Source: Clostridiales bacterium (lineage in GTDB: Bacteria > Bacillota > Clostridia > Saccharofermentanales > Saccharofermentanaceae). From it: 64,000 bases of DNA. Under the pieces are notes generated by a model. That model had not been told where the DNA came from, ran no database searches, and was given only the letters and a program-made list of their open reading frames with translations. Of this stretch, positions 26,241-32,864 are shown piece by piece. The stretch covers positions 21,755 through 85,754 of the forward strand of contig JAFZZM010000016.1 of assembly GCA_017615755.1 (NCBI GenBank). The letters run 5' to 3'. The position numbers and the translations under genes were made by a program. Position 1 is the first letter of the stretch. Every line of letters begins with the position of its first letter.

Positions 26241-27362
26241 TTTTTAGCTTTATTTGTTGTGATCATACTGCTGCTCCTTCTGGGGATGTACTACCTGGCA
26301 ACGCGTATCAGAAACATTATTCTGAAAGGCGAAGACCCGAAGAAAGTAACGAAAGAGAAACGCCGCAAAGCGATGCTGATCGCGGCGGTCGTAGTGTTGC
26401 CACTCTTTGTCTGGTGCATCCTTAAACCCTATGTGGCGGTCGTCGCCGTGCTTCACCTGATTATTTTCTGGGCGCTGATCGAGCTTGTCTTCAGTATTGT
26501 CGACATGATCCGCAACCGGAAAAACAAAGATACAGAGGCAAAGAAAAAACAGACCTTCCCGTGCTGGCTTGCCGGAGCGCTGGCCATAGTGATCTGCTCT
26601 GTATATATGGGCGCCGCCTATTATCTGGCCCACCACGTATATGAGACCCGTTATGAAATCAAGACTACGAAAACCGTCGCCCCGCTGCGCATCGCGCTGA
26701 TTGCCGATTCCCATATCGGTGCCTGCTTTGACGGAGAGGGATTTGCCGAACATATCAAGACGATCGAAAAACAGAATCCGGATATCCTCGTGATCTCCGG
26801 CGACTATGTGGATGACGACACGAAGCGTGCGGATATGGAAGTCTGCTGTGCCGCGCTCGGAAACATGAAGACGACCTACGGCGTGTTCTATGTTCCCGGC
26901 AATCACGACAAAGGATACAGCAGCTACCGCGATTTCACCTACGATGACCTGATCTCGGAACTTAAGAAGAATAATGTCACGGTGCTTCAGGACGAAGTGG
27001 CCGAAGTCGGTGAGAATTACTATGTCGTGGGACGTAAGGACAGAAGCATGAAGCGCATGGATATTTCCGAACTGACGGCTTCGCTGGATCCTTCGAAGTT
27101 TGTGATCGTTTTAGACCATCAGCCGAACGACTATAAGGCGGAATCGCAGGCAAACTGCGACCTGGTCCTCAGCGGACATACCCACGGCGGACAGATGATC
27201 CCGATCGGTCCTTTCGGCGAACTGATCGGTGCCAACGATGCGACATATGGAAAAGAAACGCGCGGGAATACGACCTTCATCGTTACCTCAGGTATCGCAG
27301 ACTGGGCGATCCCATATAAGACCGGTACGATCTCCGAATATGTCCTGATCGATGTGAACTGA
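26238..27362 (+). CDS. Membrane-anchored calcineurin-like metallophosphoesterase (YkuE/YaeI type)
   Basis: A 374-residue protein with several N-terminal transmembrane segments (about 1-22, 44-90, 108-130) and a C-terminal metallophosphoesterase domain. The five metal-binding blocks are visible: DSHIG (156-160), GDYVDD (187-192), GNHD (220-223), the DHQP block and SGHTHGG near 308. Related proteins act on phospholipids or UDP-sugar lipids at the membrane, and the substrate here is unknown. The start lacks a normally spaced ribosome binding site. A bidirectional terminator separates it from the convergent HD-GYP gene. Confidence 0.85.
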   Translation: MFLALFVVIILLLLLGMYYLATRIRNIILKGEDPKKVTKEKRRKAMLIAAVVVLPLFVWCILKPYVAVVAVLHLIIFWALIELVFSIVDMIRNRKNKDTEAKKKQTFPCWLAGALAIVICSVYMGAAYYLAHHVYETRYEIKTTKTVAPLRIALIADSHIGACFDGEGFAEHIKTIEKQNPDILVISGDYVDDDTKRADMEVCCAALGNMKTTYGVFYVPGNHDKGYSSYRDFTYDDLISELKKNNVTVLQDEVAEVGENYYVVGRKDRSMKRMDISELTASLDPSKFVIVLDHQPNDYKAESQANCDLVLSGHTHGGQMIPIGPFGELIGANDATYGKETRGNTTFIVTSGIADWAIPYKTGTISEYVLIDVN

Positions 27363-27369
27363 TAAGAAA

Positions 27370-27390
27370 GGCCCGCTTTGAAAGCGGGCC
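27370..27390. terminator. Bidirectional terminator between convergent genes
   Basis: Perfect 9-bp GC-rich stem (27370-27378 with 27382-27390), 3-nt loop, AATTTATT following on the plus strand. Confidence 0.85.
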
Positions 27391-27396
27391 AATTTA

Positions 27397-29106
27397 TTAA
27401 CTGTCTTTTTCATCCAGGCTGGTGTAGTAGGCCTCAAGATTAGGCCGGGCCGCTTCATAGAAACGTTGCAGTCCGGGATCGAACTGTGTGCCCATGCCTT
27501 CCATGATGATCGAATCTGTTTTTTCAAAAGACATGCTGTCCTTATAGACACGTTTGCTGACCAGAGCGTCGTAAACATCGGCAATGGCCATGATGCGCGC
27601 TTCCAGAGGAATGGCTTCTCCGGCAAGTTTTTCCGGATAACCGGTCCCGTCCCAGCGCTCGTGATGGTAATGGGCCACATTCACGGCGACCCGGTGGAAT
27701 TCCTTGTCGTCGGTATCTTTCAGGATCTCATCCACGATCCTCGCGCCCTCGGGCGCATGTGCTTTCATCTTATCGAATTCTTCCGGCGTGAATCTTCCGG
27801 GTTTTCTCAGTACGGCATCGTCAACGGCGATCTTGCCCAGGTCGTGCATTGGTGCAGCCTTGATCACGTTATTACAGAATGTCGGGGTCAGCACCGGGTT
27901 TGTCTCTTTCAGCATCTCATCGATCAGGATACGCACACCCTGACTGGTACGCTTGATATGACCACCGGTCGAGTTGTCGCGGCTTTCAACCATGGCCGCC
28001 ATACTGACGATCAGGCGGTCATGCATCTTGACCAGATTCTCGGTCTTCTCCTGCACTTCGGATTCAAGCTCCGCCGTAAACTTGTCGAGAAGTTCGATGT
28101 ACTGGATATCTGTTGTGTCATCGGTAATGAAGAACTGGTAGCCACGGCGCTGCCTGCCGTCATAAAGATAGTTCACATCGACCTGATACACTTTATCGCT
28201 GCCCTCGCTTCTGTAGTGGAAGGAGTTGCATTTCTCATCGTTTTGAAAAGCTCTGATCCACTTTCCGGCAGTGGTGTCCAGAAGCGGGACCGTGGTAATG
28301 GACTGATCGATGTCCACCTCGTTTATCAGGGGGAAGTACTTTTCCGCCGTCTGGTTCGAGCCCAGATAGCAAAGCTTGAAATCAAAGGAGATAAAGCCGG
28401 TCTCGCCCTTTTCGACCAGAGAGTCGATGCCGGAATCGTTGATGTCGTAAAGACCGATCTTATAGACGATGAGAAGGTACATGACCTGGGCGAAAACATA
28501 AGCGATCGGGATAAGTTCGATCTTGTTCGTGAACAGTCTTCCGCCGAAGAATGCGATCATCGAAACGACGACCGGGATAAAGAGCAGGTGGATGATCTTG
28601 TGGGAGACCTTCTTACGCTGACGGTAACTGAAGATCAGCGCCGCAAGGCTCATGAGGAAATAGAAGATGACCATGGCATAGAACACTGTGTGCATGATCC
28701 CGAATTGTTTGTCCGTGATGATGGTAATGCCGCCGAATCTATCCGTTCCGATAGTCTTGTAAAAGATCGGATTACGCCCGATGGAGAATGTTGCGGCATA
28801 GACAGCTGTGCTGAGAAGAAAAAAGATCAGACGGTGAATGCGCTTGAGCGGAATGTGGCAAAGACCGAAGATGGTCAGCATGACAAACAGTATGGAATAA
28901 CAACCGCCGAGGAAGGTGATACGGAGAGCCAGAATGGCTTCATGCAAGGTGTTTGACTGCGCCAGAGCCACATAGCCGAGGTTGCAGACCGGGATCAGAA
29001 AATATAGTAACGTGATATGCACATCGAAGTGCTTGTGCCACATGAATACATAGAAAAAAGTCAGACAGACCGAGAGAATGAAAAAAGTTTCATAGTAAAA
29101 TAGCAT
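27397..29106 (-). CDS. Membrane HD-GYP domain protein, probable cyclic di-GMP phosphodiesterase
   Basis: A 569-residue protein. About seven N-terminal transmembrane helices (residues 1-220) resemble the HisKA_7TM sensor module. A PAS-like segment (about 230-335) and a coiled coil (335-365) follow, then an HD-GYP domain with HDLGKIAVDD at 421-430 and HHERWDGTGYP at 481-491. These are the residues needed for c-di-GMP hydrolysis, so the enzyme looks active. GGTGATC lies 7 nt upstream of the ATG. No GGDEF protein is in the window. The signal sensed is unknown. Confidence 0.9.
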   Translation of the reverse strand: MLFYYETFFILSVCLTFFYVFMWHKHFDVHITLLYFLIPVCNLGYVALAQSNTLHEAILALRITFLGGCYSILFVMLTIFGLCHIPLKRIHRLIFFLLSTAVYAATFSIGRNPIFYKTIGTDRFGGITIITDKQFGIMHTVFYAMVIFYFLMSLAALIFSYRQRKKVSHKIIHLLFIPVVVSMIAFFGGRLFTNKIELIPIAYVFAQVMYLLIVYKIGLYDINDSGIDSLVEKGETGFISFDFKLCYLGSNQTAEKYFPLINEVDIDQSITTVPLLDTTAGKWIRAFQNDEKCNSFHYRSEGSDKVYQVDVNYLYDGRQRRGYQFFITDDTTDIQYIELLDKFTAELESEVQEKTENLVKMHDRLIVSMAAMVESRDNSTGGHIKRTSQGVRILIDEMLKETNPVLTPTFCNNVIKAAPMHDLGKIAVDDAVLRKPGRFTPEEFDKMKAHAPEGARIVDEILKDTDDKEFHRVAVNVAHYHHERWDGTGYPEKLAGEAIPLEARIMAIADVYDALVSKRVYKDSMSFEKTDSIIMEGMGTQFDPGLQRFYEAARPNLEAYYTSLDEKDS

Positions 29107-29136
29107 ATACAGATCACCCCATTACTGAATTGCTGT

Positions 29137-29171
29137 TTGTTGAGACTAACCATTTCAACAATGCGATTATA
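29137..29171 (-). promoter_or_regulatory. HD-GYP gene promoter with dyad at the start site
   Basis: Minus-strand extended -10 TGC-TATAAT (hexamer = 29166-29171 on plus). A perfect dyad TTGTTGA (29137-29143) / TCAACAA (29155-29161) covers the predicted start of transcription and early leader. Confidence 0.45.
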
Positions 29172-29199
29172 GCATGACGGTTTTTGAATTTTCGGGATT

Positions 29200-29208
29200 T
29201 GATATAAT
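29200..29208 (+). promoter_or_regulatory. Extended -10 promoter for the thioredoxin-lipoprotein cluster
   Basis: TG-A-TATAAT ending at 29208, weak -35. It would give a leader of about 135 nt. Confidence 0.4.
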
Positions 29209-29351
29209 GTTACCGAAATGTTTACGATTCAGAAACGGATTGAAAGACGGGAAAAGAAGAAAAAATACTTTATGTAGGTGACGATTCTTTTACGGCACGT
29301 TCCGGATGAGGTTGTATACTTGACGCAAAAGAAAAAGAGTAGGTACGAAAA

Positions 29352-30056
29352 ATGAAAAAGAAAACATTATCTGTATTTTGTCTCACAATGGCCATGGGAC
29401 TGACCATGGCCGGCTGCAGCTCAAAAGAGACGACTAAAGCATCAGACATTACATTTGCTTCCACGGAAGTGACAACGACTGAAACGACAAAAGAAGAAAC
29501 GACTTCTGCTTCCGAGAGTTCTCAGGATACAAGTGAGACCGGGATCACGATCAATGAAGAACCATCGGATTTCGGTGACGAGAGAAACAAGTTCTCCAAA
29601 GACAGAAGTACCGGTGAGGTGAAATTCTCGACAAGAGACCGTGAAGGAAAAGTTGTTGACGATTCGATCTTTTCCGGCCACAAAGTTACCATGCTGAATT
29701 TCTTCGAGCCATGGTGCGGACCTTGTGTAGCAGAAATGCCGGGCCTGGAGAAGCTTTCCCAGTCATATGAATCTTCGGATTTCCAGATCATCGGCTTCTA
29801 TGCCCAGTATCCTTCAGATGATCTCGATAAAGAGATGGATGAGGTCCTGGCTGAGACGAAGGTGACCTATCCGATCCTGTTTTTCACATCAGAACTGAAG
29901 GACCTGACAACAGAATATGTTCCGACGACCGTTTTCGTTGACGAGAATGGTAATGTCATCACGATTGAAAACGAGGACAAGCTCCTGGTCGGCTCCCGTT
30001 CGGAATCGGATTGGAAAGCACTGATCGATAAGGCGATCGCACAGGTTTCACAGTAA
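29352..30056 (+). CDS. TlpA-like thioredoxin-fold lipoprotein
   Basis: A 234-residue lipoprotein thiol-disulfide oxidoreductase. The lipobox is MAGC (Cys22). A Thr/Glu/Ser-rich stalk (about 25-75) leads to a thioredoxin/TlpA domain with WCGPC (Cys122, Cys125) and the cis-Pro loop in EYVPTTVFVD. It probably acts on the outer face of the membrane in reduction or isomerisation of disulfides. It is followed by a CXXC membrane peptide and a 4Fe-4S membrane protein, a recurring clostridial trio that may supply its electrons. Confidence 0.88.
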   Translation: MKKKTLSVFCLTMAMGLTMAGCSSKETTKASDITFASTEVTTTETTKEETTSASESSQDTSETGITINEEPSDFGDERNKFSKDRSTGEVKFSTRDREGKVVDDSIFSGHKVTMLNFFEPWCGPCVAEMPGLEKLSQSYESSDFQIIGFYAQYPSDDLDKEMDEVLAETKVTYPILFFTSELKDLTTEYVPTTVFVDENGNVITIENEDKLLVGSRSESDWKALIDKAIAQVSQ

Positions 30057-30094
30057 GTAGATGTGTATAGAGAGAAACGGTTGAGGTTCGCAAA

Positions 30095-30244
30095 GTGAAG
30101 AGCTTTTTCAAAGAAAACAAAGTGGCCATACTGCTGCTCGTCGGAGCTGCAGCGCTGATCTTTGTCGGACTTTTCCGTTCCCAGACATCGGCGGTACTCA
30201 GTAAAGCGGTACGTATTTGTATGGAGTGTGTCGGCCTTGGATGA
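30095..30244 (+). CDS. CD1871A-family CXXC-motif membrane peptide
   Basis: A 49-residue protein from a GTG start with GAGGT 7 nt upstream. One transmembrane helix (AILLLVGAAALIFVGLF) is followed by RICMECVGLG, the CXXC ending that defines the CD1871A family. It is short enough to be missed by gene callers. It lies between the TlpA-like lipoprotein and the 4Fe-4S protein and overlaps the start of the latter. A role in membrane redox relay is inferred from the CXXC and the neighbourhood. Confidence 0.85.
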   Translation: MKSFFKENKVAILLLVGAAALIFVGLFRSQTSAVLSKAVRICMECVGLG

Positions 30245-31163
30245 GAAGAAGCTAGAACAGAATCAGAAGGATCCGGGAAAGAAGAAAACGGGCAGATCCG
30301 GTTCGCGGCGTCTGGTGATCCAGTCCATCGCGGCACTGATCCAGAATGCCAATCTGAAGGGATTCTTTACCGGAAAGATCTATACCGGCACCACGAAGAA
30401 GGTCTGCGTTCCGGGCCTGAACTGCTATTCCTGCCCCGGAGCGGTCGGTGCATGCCCGATCGGATCCCTGCAGAACTTCCTCGGTGGATTGAAATTCCGT
30501 TTCCCGTACTATGTGCTGGGACTGCTTATATTCTTCGGTGCACTCCTGGGCCGCGTCGTCTGCGGATTCCTATGTCCTTTCGGACTTCTGCAGGATCTTC
30601 TTTTCATGATCCCTTTCTACAAGAAGAACCGCTTCAAGGTGGATCGTTTTCTGCGTTATCTGAAGTATGCGGTACTTCTTGTCCTGGTGATCATCCTGCC
30701 GCTCTGTATCCCTTTGACCCCGACATACTGCAAATATCTTTGCCCGTCCGGGACCACTGCCGGCCTGTTCCTGTCCTTTGCCAACAGCTCGCTGCGACGC
30801 CGCCTCGGTAAACTCTTTGCCTGGAAAGCGGTCGTTCTGGGTATCGTGGTCGTATCTTCCCTGATCGTATACCGGCCATTCTGCAAATACCTTTGCCCGC
30901 TGGGTGCTTTTTACGGATTCTTCAACCGCTTTGCGATCTTCCGCATGCACTTCGATGCGGAAAAATGCGTGCACTGCCAGGCCTGCGTGAAGGCGTGCAA
31001 AATGAATGTCGACCCGACAAAACACCCCAACAGCATGGAGTGTATCCGCTGCGGAGACTGTGTCCGGGCATGCCCGCAATCGGCACTGGAGCAAGGGTTC
31101 GGGAAAGGTCATTCCGGAAAAACAAAAAAGGAGATGTCTCAAAACCATACTGCCGAATTATAA
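30237..31163 (+). CDS. NapH/YccM-like 4Fe-4S membrane protein
   Basis: About 308 residues, if started at the TTG at 30237 (GGAG 10 nt upstream, overlapping the previous stop). The exact start is uncertain. It has four to five transmembrane helices interleaved with Cys motifs (CPGAVGACP, CGFLCPFG, CKYLCPSG, CKYLCPLG) and a C-terminal 2x[4Fe-4S] ferredoxin domain (CVHCQACVKAC, CIRCGDCVRACP). This is the NapH/NosR-C/YccM layout for moving electrons across the membrane. With the TlpA-like and CD1871A proteins it probably forms one redox module. The last 12-14 residues (KKEMSQNHTAEL) are encoded by a terminator-like repeat arm and look atypical. Confidence 0.85.
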   Translation: MDEKKLEQNQKDPGKKKTGRSGSRRLVIQSIAALIQNANLKGFFTGKIYTGTTKKVCVPGLNCYSCPGAVGACPIGSLQNFLGGLKFRFPYYVLGLLIFFGALLGRVVCGFLCPFGLLQDLLFMIPFYKKNRFKVDRFLRYLKYAVLLVLVIILPLCIPLTPTYCKYLCPSGTTAGLFLSFANSSLRRRLGKLFAWKAVVLGIVVVSSLIVYRPFCKYLCPLGAFYGFFNRFAIFRMHFDAEKCVHCQACVKACKMNVDPTKHPNSMECIRCGDCVRACPQSALEQGFGKGHSGKTKKEMSQNHTAEL

Positions 31164-31192
31164 CGTTCAGTCAGGTGGAACCGGGAGTTTTA

Positions 31193-31226
31193 CATACCTT
31201 TTTAGAAAAAAACGTGTAAAAGTATG
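31193..31226. repeat. 34-nt palindrome, same family as the 18.2-kb array (copy 6)
   Basis: Starts CATACCTTTT and ends AAAAGTATG, exactly 34 nt, A-rich centre. TATACCCCC begins 10 nt after its end. Confidence 0.8.
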
Positions 31227-31362
31227 CATTTTTCCTATACCCCCTCCCCCATATCGGCACATATCGGAGAGAGTAAAGACCGATACTGCTTTCATCCCGT
31301 ACGGAAAGCACTTGGATCTGTTACTTCAGACCATCAATTTAACAGCAGAGCGGAAAGAAATG

Positions 31363-31396
31363 CATACTTTTTTTGAAAAAATCTGAGTAAAGTATG
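31363..31396. repeat. 34-nt palindrome, same family (copy 7)
   Basis: Starts CATACTTTTT and ends TAAAGTATG, exactly 34 nt. It is 170 bp from copy 6, so not in the 63-bp phase. TATACCCCC of the perfect palindrome begins 24 nt after its end. Confidence 0.8.
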
Positions 31397-31418
31397 AATT
31401 CACATCTTCAAAATCGTC

Positions 31419-31441
31419 TGTATACCCCCCGGGGGTATACA
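31419..31441. repeat. Perfect 23-bp palindrome
   Basis: Arms TGTATACCCCC and GGGGGTATACA around a single central C. It resembles G/C-stretch operators of CsoR/CstR-type metal or sulfur regulators in form, but no promoter or gene follows it here. Confidence 0.75.
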
Positions 31442-31553
31442 AAGAACCGGATCAGATATTCATGCGGAAAAAGAACTCGTGCCCCCCAAAGTGAAACACC
31501 ATCATCTGTCCGGCAAACCCATACCACCCGGTTTTCGCCCACAAGAAAAGGGA

Positions 31554-31584
31554 CCATCTCGTAGTTTTGAGACAGCCCCTTTTT
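31554..31584. terminator. Terminator-like hairpin after ddl
   Basis: AAAAGGG and CCCTTTT arms with an inner TCTC/GAGA stem and an internal loop. T runs on both strands, so it may end both the ddl transcript and readthrough from the left. Confidence 0.6.
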
Positions 31585-31610
31585 GTTTGATTCAATTTTC
31601 AAATCGGCGT

Positions 31611-32657
31611 TTATGCCTTTTTGCTTGCGGAAAGCACCAGCTTCTCGCAGAGGTCTTCGTAACCGATGCCTGCTGCGCGGGCTTCCTGCGGGATCAGACT
31701 GTTCGGTGTCATACCCGGAAGGTTATTTGCCTCGAGGCAGTAGAACTTGCCATCTTCTTCAGAAAGAATGAAGTCTACACGAGAATAGTTACCCAGACCG
31801 AGCGCACGGTGTACGGCCACAGCCAGACCCTGCGCTTCTTTCGTCTGCTCCTCGGTAAGCGCCGCCGGGCAGATCTCGGTAGTAGCATTTGCCTGATATT
31901 TGTTCTTGTAATCGTAGAATCCGACTTTCGGGATGATCTCGATGATCGGCAGCGCCTCGCCATCGAGTACGCCGATCGAGAACTCGCGTCCATGGATCAT
32001 TTTCTCTACGAGACAGGTGTTCTCATACTTGGTCGAATAAGTTATAGCTGCTTCCCATTCGCTCTCATCGTGTACGATGGAAACGCCGCAGGAACTGCCG
32101 CAACCGATTGGCTTTACGACACACGGGAAGCCGATCTGCTCACGGATCATGGCGATATCGTGCTTCTTAGGATCGAAGATGACCCAGTCTGCGGTAGGAA
32201 TATCGAAGTGGCGCAGAAGCGTCTTGCTCAGATGTTTGTCCATGGCCAGAGCACATGCCAGATAGCCGGAACCGGTATACGGAACATCGATGCAGTCCAG
32301 TACAGCCTGAAGACGGCCGTTCTCGCCCATGCCGCCATGGCAGCCTACGAAGACCGCATCGGCCTTCTTGCAAAGATCGAGCACACCCGGACCGACCAGC
32401 TCGCGGCGTCCGCCGTGAGAAGCGATCAGGGCCTCAAGATCCGGCTCTGTTTCCGGAATGGAATAGGAAAATGTCTTTCCGGATTCTTTCGTTACAAAAG
32501 CACTGTCGAGGTCTTCCGTGTCGGAGAGACCTTCGTATACGTCTACGAATGCTACATCGTGGCCCTTGGAAAGAAGGGCATTGGAGATAAGACTTGCGGA
32601 ACAAAGAGAAACGTCACGCTCTGGACTGATACCGCCACCTAAAACTACTATTTTCAT
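31611..32657 (-). CDS. ddl: D-alanine--D-alanine ligase
   Basis: A 348-residue ATP-grasp enzyme making the D-Ala-D-Ala end of the peptidoglycan stem. N-terminal VVLGGGISPERDVS, the HGGMGENGRLQA block, ATP-grasp segments (CVVKPIGCGSSCGVSIV) and the metal site (LEANNLPGMTPNSLIPQEA) are present. The omega-loop region (GFYDYKNKY) is of the D-Ala-D-Ala type, not the VanA type. GGAGG is 7 nt from the ATG. Alanine racemase, the supplier of D-Ala, is encoded about 11 kb away. Confidence 0.93.
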   Translation of the reverse strand: MKIVVLGGGISPERDVSLCSASLISNALLSKGHDVAFVDVYEGLSDTEDLDSAFVTKESGKTFSYSIPETEPDLEALIASHGGRRELVGPGVLDLCKKADAVFVGCHGGMGENGRLQAVLDCIDVPYTGSGYLACALAMDKHLSKTLLRHFDIPTADWVIFDPKKHDIAMIREQIGFPCVVKPIGCGSSCGVSIVHDESEWEAAITYSTKYENTCLVEKMIHGREFSIGVLDGEALPIIEIIPKVGFYDYKNKYQANATTEICPAALTEEQTKEAQGLAVAVHRALGLGNYSRVDFILSEEDGKFYCLEANNLPGMTPNSLIPQEARAAGIGYEDLCEKLVLSASKKA

Positions 32658-32864
32658 GAGAATGCCTCCATTTAATGATTCTCCGGCGCAAGGACTGCCG
32701 CGATCTTTCCCGGCAGGGAACTCTTGCGTACCCCACGATTATACATGATTTCGGGAAAATGCAGAGGATTTTTTATGATTTGTAATGAAAGAGTAGGATT
32801 TTTATGTGACGGAGGGCGCTTGTAATGGTATGATAGTGGGGTATAAGTAGGTGGAGGTCGCAAT

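Larger units (their letters stand above)
31164..31610. other. 447-bp convergent intergenic region rich in palindromes
   Basis: No gene is seen. It holds two 34-nt palindromes, a 23-bp perfect palindrome, a smaller ATATCGG/CCGATAC dyad (31261-31286), and the right arm of an inverted repeat whose left arm (31118-31145) lies in the end of the 4Fe-4S gene. Confidence 0.7.

Noticed and set aside
27466..28956. Plus-strand open frame opposite the HD-GYP gene
   Set aside because: Antisense shadow. The minus-strand gene has intact catalytic motifs and a good ribosome binding site.
31419..31441. Functional CsoR-regulated promoter
   Set aside because: The palindrome resembles such operators, but there is no -10/-35 or gene in either direction before the convergent stops.
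31479..32642. Plus-strand open frame across the ddl gene
   Set aside because: Antisense to a clear D-Ala-D-Ala ligase with all motifs.
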